Positions 44,356 through 53,008 are shown, counted from the first letter of the stretch. The stretch is DNA of 64,000 nt from Streptomyces roseolus (GCF_014649855.1 NZ_BMTV01000023.1:62001-126000); one strand, 5' to 3'. Translations and numbers: made by a program. The notes: a model not told the origin generated them from the letters alone.

Positions 44356-45891
44356 ATGGAGTGGTTCACCGCGCCCGAGCTGTGGATGGGCCGGACCGTC
44401 TTCCAACGCGGCCTGGCGGTGCTGTACTGCGTGGCCTTCCTGTCGGCCGCGCTCCAGTTCCGGGCGCTCATCGGCGAGCGCGGCATGCTCCCCGTACCGG
44501 CGTTCCTGCGCCGCACCACCCCGCTCCGCTCCCCCTCGCTCTTCCACTGGCGCTACTCGGACCGGCTCTTCGCCGCGGTCGCGTGGTCGGGGGCCGGGCT
44601 CGCGGCGGCGATGGCCGCCGGGGCCGGGGACGCGGTGCCGCTCGCCGTCGCGATGCCGCTGTGGCTGGTGCTCTGGGGCCTCTACCTGTCGATCGTGAAC
44701 GTCGGCCAGACCTGGTACTCCTTCGGCTGGGAGTCGCTGCTCCTGGAGACCGGCTTCCTCGCGGTCTTCCTCGGCAACGACGACGTCGCCCCGCCCCTCC
44801 TCGTCCTCCTGCTGCTGCGCTGGCTGCTCTTCCGCGTCGAGTTCGGCGCCGGGCTCATCAAGATCCGCGGGGACGCCTGCTGGCGGAACCTCACCTGCCT
44901 GTACCACCACCACGAGACCCAGCCGATGCCCGGCCCGCTGAGCTGGTTCTTCCACCGGCTCCCCGGCCCTCTGCACCGCGTCGAGGCCGCCGCCAACCAC
45001 GTCGTGCAGCTCGGCGTGCCGTTCCTGCTCTTCGCCCCGCAGCCGGTGGCCTCGGTCGCGGCCGGCCTGATGATCGCCACCCAGCTGTGGCTGGTCCTCT
45101 CCGGCAACTTCGCCTGGCTCAACTGGCTGACGATCGTCCTCGCCGCCTCCGCCCTGGACCTCTCCGCCCTCACCGGCGACCACCCGCGCCCCGACCCGCC
45201 GCTCTGGTACGTGGTCCTGGTCCTCGCCCTCACCGCCGTGGTGCTGGTCCGCAGCCACCGCCCGGTCCGCAACCTGCTCTCCCGCGACCAGGCCATGAAC
45301 CGCTCGTACGACCCCTTCCACCTGGTCAACACCTACGGCGCCTTCGGCACGGTGGGCCGCGTCCGCCACGAGATCGTCGTGGAGGGCACCGGCGACGTGC
45401 CCCCCGGCCACGTGCGGCCGGACGCGCGCCGGGCGGACGAGTACAAGGACCGCGACAGGGCCGGTGAGCCGGTCCTCGCGCGCGCCGACCGGGAGGTCCC
45501 CGCGGACGCGGTGTGGCGGGAGTACGGCTTCAAGGGGAAACCGGGCGATCCGCACCGGTGGCCGCGGCAGTACGCGCCGTGGCACCTGCGGCTCGACTGG
45601 CTGCTCTGGTTCGTGGCCCTCTCGCCGTCGTACGGCGCGCCGTGGTTCGACGGCTTCGTGCTGCGGCTGCTGCTGAACGACGAGGACCTGGTGAGGCTGA
45701 TCCGGCACAACCCGTTCCCGGACGGCCCTCCCGCGTACGTCCGCTGCCGTCTGTACCGGTACCGCTTCACGACCTGGCGGGAGCTCCGGGAGAGCCACGA
45801 CTGCTGGCACCGGACGTACCTCCGGGACATGGTCCCGCCGGTGAGGCTCCGCCCTCCGGTCGACCGGGCCGGATCTGACGGACTCCCCTGA
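44356..45891 (+). CDS. lipase maturation factor-like membrane protein
   Basis: 511 residues with about 8-10 membrane helices (HTTM/LMF1 fold). Recognisable: VNVGQTWYSFGWESLLLETGFLAVFL, RWLLFRVEFGAGLIKIRGDACWRNLTCLYHHHETQPMP and PLSWFFHRLP, then the soluble C-terminal part with YDPFHLVNTYGAFG, EYGFKGKPGDPHRWPRQYAPWHLRLDW. In vertebrates LMF1 supports lipase folding; the bacterial role is unknown. GGAGG is close to the ATG. It is last in the YndJ-DUF1990 operon. The last 110 residues are rich in charged and aromatic residues. Confidence 0.87.
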   Translation: MEWFTAPELWMGRTVFQRGLAVLYCVAFLSAALQFRALIGERGMLPVPAFLRRTTPLRSPSLFHWRYSDRLFAAVAWSGAGLAAAMAAGAGDAVPLAVAMPLWLVLWGLYLSIVNVGQTWYSFGWESLLLETGFLAVFLGNDDVAPPLLVLLLLRWLLFRVEFGAGLIKIRGDACWRNLTCLYHHHETQPMPGPLSWFFHRLPGPLHRVEAAANHVVQLGVPFLLFAPQPVASVAAGLMIATQLWLVLSGNFAWLNWLTIVLAASALDLSALTGDHPRPDPPLWYVVLVLALTAVVLVRSHRPVRNLLSRDQAMNRSYDPFHLVNTYGAFGTVGRVRHEIVVEGTGDVPPGHVRPDARRADEYKDRDRAGEPVLARADREVPADAVWREYGFKGKPGDPHRWPRQYAPWHLRLDWLLWFVALSPSYGAPWFDGFVLRLLLNDEDLVRLIRHNPFPDGPPAYVRCRLYRYRFTTWRELRESHDCWHRTYLRDMVPPVRLRPPVDRAGSDGLP

Positions 45892-45897
45892 GGATCC

Positions 45898-45926
45898 TTG
45901 CCGGTGCGGCGGTACGCCCTTAGCGT
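45898..45926 (+). promoter_or_regulatory. promoter of the secreted nuclease-like gene
   Basis: TTGCCG (45898-45903), a 17-bp spacer and TAGCGT (45921-45926) fit the Streptomyces housekeeping pattern and lie 47 bp before the ATG. Confidence 0.55.
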
Positions 45927-45973
45927 GACCCGCTTCATCTTCCGGGCGTTTCCGCCACAGACGAGGTACGAGA

Positions 45974-47482
45974 ATGAGACAGGCAGTGCGCCGCCTGGCG
46001 GTGCTGTGCTCCGCGCTGTTCGCGGTGATGGCCATGACGCCCGCACAGGCCCACGCCGTGGAGAGCCGGCCCGTGCCCGTCACGGCGAGCGACAAGTACG
46101 CGCTCAGGTCCGTGGGCGCCGGAAACCTCTACGTGTCGGTGGAGATCTCCAGGACCGGCAGCGGGGAGGCCATGCTGCGGGCGCGCACCTCCGCCGCCTC
46201 CCTGGCCGACCTGGGCTCCTGGGAGAAGTTCACGCTGCACACCGACGACAAGGGCGTGACCACCACCCTGCGCTCGGAGGCGAACGGGAACTACGTCACG
46301 ACCGAGCGCGGCTACACGGGCGGCTACCAGAACCTGCTGCGCGCCCGGGGCACGACCTCCGGCGACTGGGAGAAGCTCACGCTGGAGAAGCAGACGGACG
46401 GCACCTACGCCCTGAAGGCCGCCACGAACGACGGCTACCGTTACGTGACCGCCGAGGTCCAGGACCCCGGCGCGGACGCGGGGCTCCTGCGCGCCCGCGG
46501 CACGTCCGTCGGTTCCTGGCAGAAGTTCCACCTCGTCTACCTCGCCGAGGAGAACGCGAGCGACCTGGGAGGCCGCCCCGCCCCCGTCTCCCCCGCGCCG
46601 GCCGCCGACTTCCGCGTGATGTCGTGGAACGTCTGCGCCAACCACAACTCCGCCTGCGGCAACCACCGCGTGGAAGGCGCGGCCCTGGGCGCGCAGATCA
46701 CCGGACGGATGGGCACCGACGCGGAGGCGCGGACGTACCGCGCCGTCTTCCTCCAGGAGATGTGCGAGGCGCACGCCAAGCCCGTCGAGACCGCCCTGGA
46801 GGCGAAGACGGGCACCGGATGGGACGTGCGCTTCGCCCCGATCAAGTTCACCGTCGACGGGTCCTCGCTGGAGGCCGCCCGGACCTGTGACAACGCCGGC
46901 TCCTCGGGCGCCTGGAAGGACCGCGGCTCCTACGGCATCGGCCTCGCCCTGCCGGACGCCAACGAGTGGTACCACTCCTACGACCTGCCGTCCCCGCAGA
47001 ACAAGACCGTCGACGGCACCTGGGTGCGCATGGAGCAGCGGGCCGGCATGTGCGCCGTCCTCCCGGCGCAGGCCCTGCAGTTCTGCACCGCCCACTTCAG
47101 CGCCGGTCTGCCGACGGACGACGCGGACGGCACGAAGCGCGCGGAGCAGGCCGCGGAGATGCAGAAGATGGTCCGCTCGTACACGATGCCCGGCTACCGG
47201 ACCGTCTACGGCGGCGACTTCAACGCCGTCCCGCCGGACTCCGCCTCGCCGGACACCCCCAAGGACGTCATGACGTCCGCCTACGCGGCGGACGAGGAGT
47301 GCGACGAGGGCCTGTCGAGCGCCCGCCCGCGTGACGGCCGGTCGACGAAGCCGCTGGCGACCCGCAGCATCAAGATCGACTACCTGTTCGGTCCTCCGGC
47401 GGGCACCGTCGTCTCGTGCGCGGTCACGGCCGACGCGGGCCGGTCGGACCACTACCCGATCACGGGCCGGTTCAGCTTCTGA
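45974..47482 (+). CDS. secreted endonuclease/exonuclease/phosphatase-family protein with N-terminal fascin-like domain
   Basis: 502 residues. Signal peptide 1-28 (cleavage after AHA), then a beta-trefoil/fascin-like domain (about 35-190) made of repeated KYALRSVGAGNLYVSVE-, NGNYVTTERGYTGG- and YRYVTAEVQDPG-type blocks, each ending with W(E/Q)KF. From about 215 an EEP fold: FRVMSWNVCANHN, FLQEMCEAH, TVYGGDFNAVPP and SDHYPITGRF carry the metal and catalytic Asn, Glu, Asp and His. Many Cys suggest disulfides. It could be an extracellular DNase, sphingomyelinase or phosphodiesterase; the substrate is not decided. Confidence 0.85.
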   Translation: MRQAVRRLAVLCSALFAVMAMTPAQAHAVESRPVPVTASDKYALRSVGAGNLYVSVEISRTGSGEAMLRARTSAASLADLGSWEKFTLHTDDKGVTTTLRSEANGNYVTTERGYTGGYQNLLRARGTTSGDWEKLTLEKQTDGTYALKAATNDGYRYVTAEVQDPGADAGLLRARGTSVGSWQKFHLVYLAEENASDLGGRPAPVSPAPAADFRVMSWNVCANHNSACGNHRVEGAALGAQITGRMGTDAEARTYRAVFLQEMCEAHAKPVETALEAKTGTGWDVRFAPIKFTVDGSSLEAARTCDNAGSSGAWKDRGSYGIGLALPDANEWYHSYDLPSPQNKTVDGTWVRMEQRAGMCAVLPAQALQFCTAHFSAGLPTDDADGTKRAEQAAEMQKMVRSYTMPGYRTVYGGDFNAVPPDSASPDTPKDVMTSAYAADEECDEGLSSARPRDGRSTKPLATRSIKIDYLFGPPAGTVVSCAVTADAGRSDHYPITGRFSF

Positions 47483-47506
47483 GCGAAGGCCCGGGGCCGG
47501 ACGCGG

Positions 47507-47539
47507 CGGTGCCCCCGGCCGGGAGGGCCGGGGGCACCG
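47507..47539 (+). terminator. terminator after the secreted nuclease-like gene
   Basis: Perfect 14-bp arms (CGGTGCCCCCGGCC, 47507-47520, complement 47526-47539) with a 5-nt loop, 24 bp after the stop codon. Confidence 0.75.
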
Positions 47540-47604
47540 GAGTCGCACGGGCCGTGTCGGCACGGCCCGGGGGACGACGCCGTTCGTCGACGTCGGGGCG
47601 TCGG

Positions 47605-47775
47605 TCAGTCGATGCCCGGCAGGATGTGGGGCTCGGCGAGGTCGTCCTCGTAGCCCGCGAGGCGGATCGGGGCCGAGCGGGCCCAGACTTCGAGGCTGCC
47701 CAGTTCGCCGTTGCGCCGCTGCCGTTCGGAAGGTTCCGACGGCCGGGGTTCCTGCTTCGTCAGTTCGGGTGTCAC
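47605..47775 (-). CDS. 56-residue conserved-looking small protein, function unknown
   Basis: A small frame with a perfect AAAGGAG ribosome-binding site 6-7 nt before its GTG. It begins MTPELTKQEPRPSEPSE and ends in RLAGYEDDLAEPHILPGID, with a charged Arg/Asn-rich middle and LGSLEVWARSAPI. No signal peptide, no membrane segment, no Cys. Strong codon bias and the Shine-Dalgarno make it real. The hydrophilic leader-like N-terminus with a distinct C-terminal block is compatible with a peptide precursor, but no modifying enzyme adjoins it. It lies between the nuclease terminator and the SDR terminator, so it is transcribed alone. Confidence 0.7.
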   Translation of the reverse strand: MTPELTKQEPRPSEPSERQRRNGELGSLEVWARSAPIRLAGYEDDLAEPHILPGID

Positions 47776-48001
47776 CGCGCACTCCTTTGTGTCGCGTCAG
47801 GTCGAGGACGGAGGACCGTTCGGTCGCGGTGGCGCCGGTCTGGGGCGGGGCCGCGGCCGAGGTGGTGGGCCAGTCCCCTGGACGGTCGTGGAGCGGTGTG
47901 TCGCTCCGGTGGCCGTCCGTGGGCATCAGAGTAACCAAATGAGCGGGCATGCGCTCTAGCGGGCTCAAAAGTGTGACGCATTCGGGTGACAGGGACCGAA
48001 A

Positions 48002-48031
48002 AGAGCGCCCTTCCCACGGGAAGGGCGCTCT
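48002..48031 (-). terminator. intrinsic terminator of the SDR gene
   Basis: 14-bp arms (AGAGCGCCCTTCCC and complement) followed on the minus strand by TTTT: a hairpin with U-tract, 27 bp after the SDR stop. Confidence 0.85.
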
Positions 48032-48057
48032 CGACGGCCGTCGCGAAGGACCGGCCG

Positions 48058-49533
48058 CTACCACTTGCCGGGGAAGTAGTCCTTCATGAAGACGCCGTAC
48101 AGATCCTCGCCGGCCTCGCCGCGGACCACCGGGTCGTAGACGCGGGCGGCGCCGTCGACCAGGTCGAGCGGGGCGTGGAAGCCCGCCTCGGCGAGCCGCA
48201 GCTTCTCGAAGTGCGGGCGCTCGTCGGTGATCCAGCCGGTGTCGACCGAGGTCATGAGGATCTTGTCGGTCTCGAACATCTCCTGCGCGCTGGTCCGCGT
48301 CACCATGTTCATGGCGGCCTTCGCCGCGTTGGTGTTCGGGTGCCCGGCGCCCTTGTAACCGCGGGAGAAGACGCCCTCCATGGCGGAGACGTTGACGACG
48401 TACGCCCGGCCGCTCGCGGCCTTGGCGGCGGCCTCGGCCATCGACGGGCGCAGCGCGCTGATCAGGATGAACGGCGAGGTGTAGTTGCAGAGCTGGGTCT
48501 CCAGGAGCTCCACCGGGGAGATCTGGTCGATGGTCTGCACCCAGGTGTTGGACTCCACCACGTCCGGCAGCAGGCCGCCGGCGTCGATCGCGGTGCCCGC
48601 CCGGTACTGCTCCAGGCCGGCGTTGCCCGCGACGAGCGCGAGGTCGGCGACCTTCTGGGCGTCGAGGCCGCTGGTGCCGACGGGAAGCGCGGCGAGGCCG
48701 TCGACCGCGCCGGAGTTGAAGGCCCCGATGACGTGGTGGGCGGGCAGTTCGCCGGCGGGCAGCGGCGCGCTCTCGCCGTCGACCAGGGCTGCGTACGCGG
48801 ACGGCAGCCGGCGCACGGTCTGCGTGGCGTTGTTGATCAGGATGTCCAGCGGGCCCGCGGCGGCGACCTGCTCGGCGAGGGCCACGGCCTGGCCCGGGTC
48901 GCGCAGGTCGATGCCGACGACCTCCAGGCGGTGGATCCACTCCGCCGAGTCCTCCATCGCCTTGAAGCGGCGGATGGCGTCCTTGGGGAAGCGCGTCGTG
49001 ATCGTGGTGTGCGCGCCGTCGCGGAGCAGCCGCAGCGCGATGTACATGCCGATCTTGGCGCGGCCGCCGGTGAGCAGGGCGCGCTTGCCGGTGAGGTCGG
49101 CGCGGATGTCCCGCTTGGCGCGGTTCAGGGCCGCGCAGTCCTGGCAGAGCTGGTGGTAGAAGTAGTCGACCTCGACGTACCGGGTCTTGCAGGTGTAGCA
49201 GGACCGGGGGCGCTGGAGTATGCCCGCGATCTTGCCGGCCTCCGTGACCGAGGAGGGCAGGATGCCCTCGGTCTCGTCGTCGATGCGCTGGGCGGAGCCG
49301 GTCGCGGTCGCCTCGGTGACCGCGCGGTCGTGGGCGGTCTTGGCGGCACGGCGCTCCTGGCGGCGGCGCTGCTTGACCATGCGGTAGATCCCGGCGGTGG
49401 CGCGGCGGACGGCGATCGCGTCGGGGTGGTCGACCTCGATCTTCTCCAGCTCGTCGAGCACGCTCAGGCAGACGGCCAGGCGCTCGGGGTCGATGCCCGG
49501 CCCGTACTCCTGGGTTTCTTCAGTCACCGTCAT
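48058..49533 (-). CDS. SDR-fold protein with N-terminal zinc-ribbon-like motif and altered active site
   Basis: 491 residues, about twice a normal SDR. The N-terminal 150 residues are helical and charged and include CYTCKTRY...CQDC (CxxC-x16-CxxC), a likely zinc site. The Rossmann core starts with LLTGGRAKIGMYIALRLLRDGA and has ILINNATQTVRRLP. The usual YxxxK is replaced: the equivalent segment reads NTNAAKAAMN, so Thr occupies the Tyr position. VVNVSAMEG supplies the Ser. Catalysis may be altered or lost. It has its own terminator and is followed by the 56-aa gene. The substrate is unknown. Confidence 0.8.
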   Translation of the reverse strand: MTVTEETQEYGPGIDPERLAVCLSVLDELEKIEVDHPDAIAVRRATAGIYRMVKQRRRQERRAAKTAHDRAVTEATATGSAQRIDDETEGILPSSVTEAGKIAGILQRPRSCYTCKTRYVEVDYFYHQLCQDCAALNRAKRDIRADLTGKRALLTGGRAKIGMYIALRLLRDGAHTTITTRFPKDAIRRFKAMEDSAEWIHRLEVVGIDLRDPGQAVALAEQVAAAGPLDILINNATQTVRRLPSAYAALVDGESAPLPAGELPAHHVIGAFNSGAVDGLAALPVGTSGLDAQKVADLALVAGNAGLEQYRAGTAIDAGGLLPDVVESNTWVQTIDQISPVELLETQLCNYTSPFILISALRPSMAEAAAKAASGRAYVVNVSAMEGVFSRGYKGAGHPNTNAAKAAMNMVTRTSAQEMFETDKILMTSVDTGWITDERPHFEKLRLAEAGFHAPLDLVDGAARVYDPVVRGEAGEDLYGVFMKDYFPGKW

Positions 49534-49596
49534 GGCCTTCGTCGTTCCTCGATCGCTCGCGGGCGGGATGCCGCCGGGGGTTCCGAAGAGGCAACT

Positions 49597-50322
49597 TTAC
49601 GGAGCCGGGGGCCGCCGCTCCAAACCCGTTCGCGGGGCGTGGTCGAACACACAGTCGCCGCAGAGGCCTCCGGAGGCGGAGCGGTAGTAGAGGCAGCAGG
49701 TGGTGCGGCGCAGGGCGGGGCCGCGCAGGGTGCCGACGAGGTCCGGATGGTCGAGGAGCCCCTGGACGAGGGCGGCGGCCCGGTCGGCGGCCTCGGGCCG
49801 GTCGTGGAGGCGGGACCAGCGGATCAGTTCGCGCAGGGCGCCGGCGAGCGCGGAGGCCGCGTTGCCCCACAGCAGCCGGGGCGAGATCCGCCCGTCGCGG
49901 GCGAGGGCGGCGTGCAGCGGGACGAGGTGCGCCGTCTGGACGGCCTCGCGGAGCGCGTCGACGGTGGCGGGGCGGGTGTCGGCGCCGGACCACCACAGGT
50001 CGTCCGGGGCGGTGAGCGCCGGGTCCCAGCGCAGCTCGGCGGGGTCGAGGGCCGGGAAACGCCCGCACAGGGCGGCGGGGCCGAGCGCGGTCGACCAGAG
50101 GCGGGCGGCGAGCCCGAGGTGCGCGACGGACGCGGCGACCCGCCGCTCGGGCGCCCGGAGCCGGGCGGCGACCTGGTCCACGCGCGCGTGCAGCGGGCCG
50201 TCGGAGGCCGCGTCGCCGTCGTAGAGGCGGGCGAGCGGGCGGTGGTCGCCGCCGGCGGGCGGCGGGACGGTCCGCAGGACGAAGAAGCCACCGAGCAACG
50301 TGCCGCTCGTCTCGGGTTCCAC
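49597..50322 (-). CDS. FhuF-like (2Fe-2S)-binding protein
   Basis: 241 residues. The C-terminus holds the FhuF-type cluster motif CC-x10-C-x2-C (CCLYYRSASGGLCGDC), which binds an unusual [2Fe-2S] cluster in ferric-siderophore reductases. The rest is helical with LWSTALGPAALCGRFPALDPAELRWDP and LLWGNAASALAGALREL, typical of the family. GTG 50322 has GGGGGAG upstream. It probably releases iron from an imported siderophore in the cytoplasm; no siderophore genes adjoin it. Confidence 0.88.
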   Translation of the reverse strand: MEPETSGTLLGGFFVLRTVPPPAGGDHRPLARLYDGDAASDGPLHARVDQVAARLRAPERRVAASVAHLGLAARLWSTALGPAALCGRFPALDPAELRWDPALTAPDDLWWSGADTRPATVDALREAVQTAHLVPLHAALARDGRISPRLLWGNAASALAGALRELIRWSRLHDRPEAADRAAALVQGLLDHPDLVGTLRGPALRRTTCCLYYRSASGGLCGDCVFDHAPRTGLERRPPAP

Positions 50323-50635
50323 CGCTCCCCCTCGGAGTCCGCCGCCGGCGGGGCCCGGCGGTGCGGGGCCACCGTATCCCCTTCGGCCGGGGCGCCTTGC
50401 GGGCCAAAGTGGACCGGCCCGGACGCCCATTGGCTCGGGATGTGGCCCTCGTCCGAGCGGCCGGGGCCCGCCGGTACCGCTTCGTGCACCCGTTTCACCC
50501 CGGTTGAACCCGCTATGACCTGCGGTGGCGTACGACCCCCGGTGTACGGGGCGGCCGCGTACTGCGTCGGCGGTACCGGCGAAGGCGTCCCCTGGTCTGA
50601 CGACGGAATCGCCCCGGAGAGCGATCGTGGAAGGT
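50323..50635. other. 313-bp divergent intergenic region, no gene seen
   Basis: Between the FhuF-like gene (minus) and the DMT permease (plus). It should hold both promoters; CGTTTC-N17-TATGAC upstream of the permease (ending near 50518) is a weak candidate. No iron-box-like palindrome was recognised. Confidence 0.45.
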
Positions 50636-51604
50636 ATGAGTCCCCTCGCGCTGTCCGTCGTCCTGTCGCTGGTCTCCGCGGTGGCGTACGCGGGCGCGGC
50701 GATCGTGCAGGAGCGGGTCGCCGCTGCCGCCTCCGGGCCGACCTACGCGCCGCTGCGCAATCCGGTCTGGTGGGGCGCCGTGCTGCTGAACGGCCTGGGC
50801 GCGGCCCTGCACGTGGCCGCCCTCGCCTACGGACCGCTCAGCGTGGTGCAGCCGCTCGGCGCCCTCACCATCGTCTTCGCGCTGCCGATGGCCGCCCTGT
50901 TCGTCCGCCGCCCGGCGGGGCGGCGGGCCTGGCACGGGGCGCTGATGGCGACGGCGGGCCTGGCGGGGCTGCTCAGCGTGACGGACGGCGGGGAGGGCCG
51001 CACCCCCGACGGCGGCGAGCGCTGGCTGCTCGCCGGGGCCACCTTCGCGGCGGTCGCGGCGCTCTTCGTCCTGGCCCGGTCGGCCGGCCGCTCGGCGCTG
51101 CGCGGGGTCGCGCTGGCGGCGGCGGCCGGCGTGGCCTTCGGGGTGGCGTCGGTCTTCACCAAGGCGGTCGCCGAGGAGTGGTCGCCGGACGCGCCGCTCG
51201 CCGAGTGGGGCTCCGCGCTGGTGCTCTCGGCGCTCGCGGTCACCGGCCTGCTGCTGTCCCAGGCCTCGTACCGGGGCGCCGGGCTCGCCGCCCCGCTCGC
51301 CACGGTCACCGTCGTCAACCCCGTGGTGGCCGCCACCGTCGGCCTCACCCTCTTCGGCGAGGGCTTCCGGTACGGGGCGGCCGGCACGGTCGCGGCGCTG
51401 GTCTGCGGCACGGTCGCGGCGGGCGGGCTCGTCGAGCTGACCCTCGACCGGCTGGCCCGCCCCGGCGGGGACGGGCCCTCGGCGTCAGATGGAGACGCCG
51501 CGCGCCCTGAGATAGGCGAGGGGGTCGATGTCGGAGCCGTACCCGGGACCCGTCCGCACCTCGAAGTGGAGGTGCGGTCCCGAGCTGTTGCCGGTCGACC
51601 CTGA
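50636..51604 (+). CDS. DMT/EamA-family transporter
   Basis: 322 residues with nine to ten membrane helices in two EamA halves: LSVVLSLVSAVAYAGAAIVQERVA at the start and YGPLSVVQPLGALTIVFALPMAALF; the second half includes LAAPLATVTVVNPVVAATVGLTLFGEGF. Likely exports a small metabolite; the substrate is unknown. The last 40 residues (after LDRLARPGGDG) are encoded on the antisense of the Rpf/M23 gene and are hydrophilic, so the frame may be a read-through extension. ATG 50636 chosen; an in-frame GTG lies 9 bp upstream. Confidence 0.8.
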   Translation: MSPLALSVVLSLVSAVAYAGAAIVQERVAAAASGPTYAPLRNPVWWGAVLLNGLGAALHVAALAYGPLSVVQPLGALTIVFALPMAALFVRRPAGRRAWHGALMATAGLAGLLSVTDGGEGRTPDGGERWLLAGATFAAVAALFVLARSAGRSALRGVALAAAAGVAFGVASVFTKAVAEEWSPDAPLAEWGSALVLSALAVTGLLLSQASYRGAGLAAPLATVTVVNPVVAATVGLTLFGEGFRYGAAGTVAALVCGTVAAGGLVELTLDRLARPGGDGPSASDGDAARPEIGEGVDVGAVPGTRPHLEVEVRSRAVAGRP

Positions 51605-52909
51605 GCGCCCGATGCGCTGACCGCCGGTGACCCGCTGCCCCTCGCGGACGGAGACGGCGGAGAGGTGCGCGTACTGGCTGTAACGGCCGTCGTCGTGGCG
51701 GACGACGATCTGGTAGCCGTACGCGCCGGCCCACCCGGCGGAGACGATCTTCCCGTCGGAGACGGCCTTCACGGTGGTGCCGGTGGGCACCGGGAAGTCG
51801 ACGCCGGTGTGGTAGCCGCTGGACCACGACGAGCCGGGCTTGCCGTAGCGGGTGCCGATGTCGGCGGAGACGGGGGCGGAGTAGCGGTCCTCGCGGGGCG
51901 CGGCCGGCTGGGGCTTGGGCTTCGGCTTGCTCTGCGGCTTGGGCTGGGGTTTCGCCTGGGGCTTGCTCTGCTGGACCGGCTTCGGCTTCGGCTGGGGCTT
52001 GGGCTGCGGCTTGGAGGGGGCCGGGGTCGCGGGCTTGGTCTGCTGCGGGGGCGCCGGCCTGGCCTGGGGCCTGGTCTGCGTCTGCGCGGCGGGCCGCGTG
52101 GTGGGCCGCTCGGCGGCGGGGGGCTTGGTGGCGGGCGCCTGGGCGGCGGGGGGCTTCGGGGGCGCGGGCGGCTTCAGGGCCGGGGGCGCCTGCGGGGAGC
52201 TCGGACGGGCGCTCGGGGAGGCGGGGGCGGGCGCGGGGCGGGCCGGGGCGGCGATCCGCAGGGTGAGGCGCTGGCCGGGCAGGATCAGGTCGGGGTCGTC
52301 TCCGACGACCTTGCGGTTGATCTCGTACAGCCGCTGCCAGCCGCCGCGCACCCGTTCCTCCTGCGCGATCGCGGAGAGCGAGTCGCCGGGCGTGACGGTG
52401 TACATCTCGCGGACGGTGGGGACGGTCGTCGGGCCGGGCTTCGCGGCGGCCTGCCGCGGTAAGGCGCGCTGCGCGGGCAGCGAGGCGGTCCGGACGTCGT
52501 TGCCGCCGCCGGAGGCGTCCGGCGCGGGGCCGCCGCGCCGGAGCCCGGCCTCGGGCCCGCAGGCGGGCCAGGCGCCGGGGCCCTGCCCCTCGAGGACCCG
52601 CTCGGCGACGGCGATCTGCTGGTCCTTCGAGGCGAGGTCGGCGCGCGGGGCGAACTCGCGGCCGCCGTAGGCGACCCAGGTGGACTGGCTGAACTGGAGG
52701 CCGCCGAAGTAGCCGTTCCCGGTGTTGATCCGCCAGTCGGAGGAGGATTCGCACCGGGCGACCTTCTCCCAGACGTCGAGCGAGGCGGCCTGCGCGGCGC
52801 CCGCGCCGACGAGGGGCAGGGCGAGACCGGCCCCTCCGGCGGTGACGGTGAGCGAGGCGCGGTTGATCCGGCTCGGCTGGTGGCGGCGGTGACGTCCGCG
52901 TACGGCCAT
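51485..52909 (-). CDS. resuscitation-promoting factor-type hydrolase: Rpf + LysM + M23 peptidase
   Basis: 474 residues, secreted. Signal peptide through about 40 (LALPLVGAGAAQA), then an Rpf/transglycosylase-like domain (about 42-115: VWEKVARCESSSDWRINTGNGYFGGLQFSQSTW, catalytic Glu in CESSSDW), LysM (about 165-215, YTVTPGDSLSAIAQEE), a Pro/Lys/Gln-rich linker, and an M23 domain (GYHTGVDFPVP, HLHFEV) with the zinc ligands His, Asp and HxH. It cleaves glycan and peptide bonds of peptidoglycan, for example at spore germination. S. coelicolor RpfD has similar architecture as I recall. The 3' end overlaps the DMT frame by 120 bp. Confidence 0.92.
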   Translation of the reverse strand: MAVRGRHRRHQPSRINRASLTVTAGGAGLALPLVGAGAAQAASLDVWEKVARCESSSDWRINTGNGYFGGLQFSQSTWVAYGGREFAPRADLASKDQQIAVAERVLEGQGPGAWPACGPEAGLRRGGPAPDASGGGNDVRTASLPAQRALPRQAAAKPGPTTVPTVREMYTVTPGDSLSAIAQEERVRGGWQRLYEINRKVVGDDPDLILPGQRLTLRIAAPARPAPAPASPSARPSSPQAPPALKPPAPPKPPAAQAPATKPPAAERPTTRPAAQTQTRPQARPAPPQQTKPATPAPSKPQPKPQPKPKPVQQSKPQAKPQPKPQSKPKPKPQPAAPREDRYSAPVSADIGTRYGKPGSSWSSGYHTGVDFPVPTGTTVKAVSDGKIVSAGWAGAYGYQIVVRHDDGRYSQYAHLSAVSVREGQRVTGGQRIGRSGSTGNSSGPHLHFEVRTGPGYGSDIDPLAYLRARGVSI

Positions 52910-53008
52910 GGGCCCCCCTAGAACACAGCGACAGCGGTCCAAGTTACGGGGGTCGCACGCTGCGTGACAAGCCGGACGCGGAAGTCCGCCGGGGTCGACT
53001 CCCTTGAG

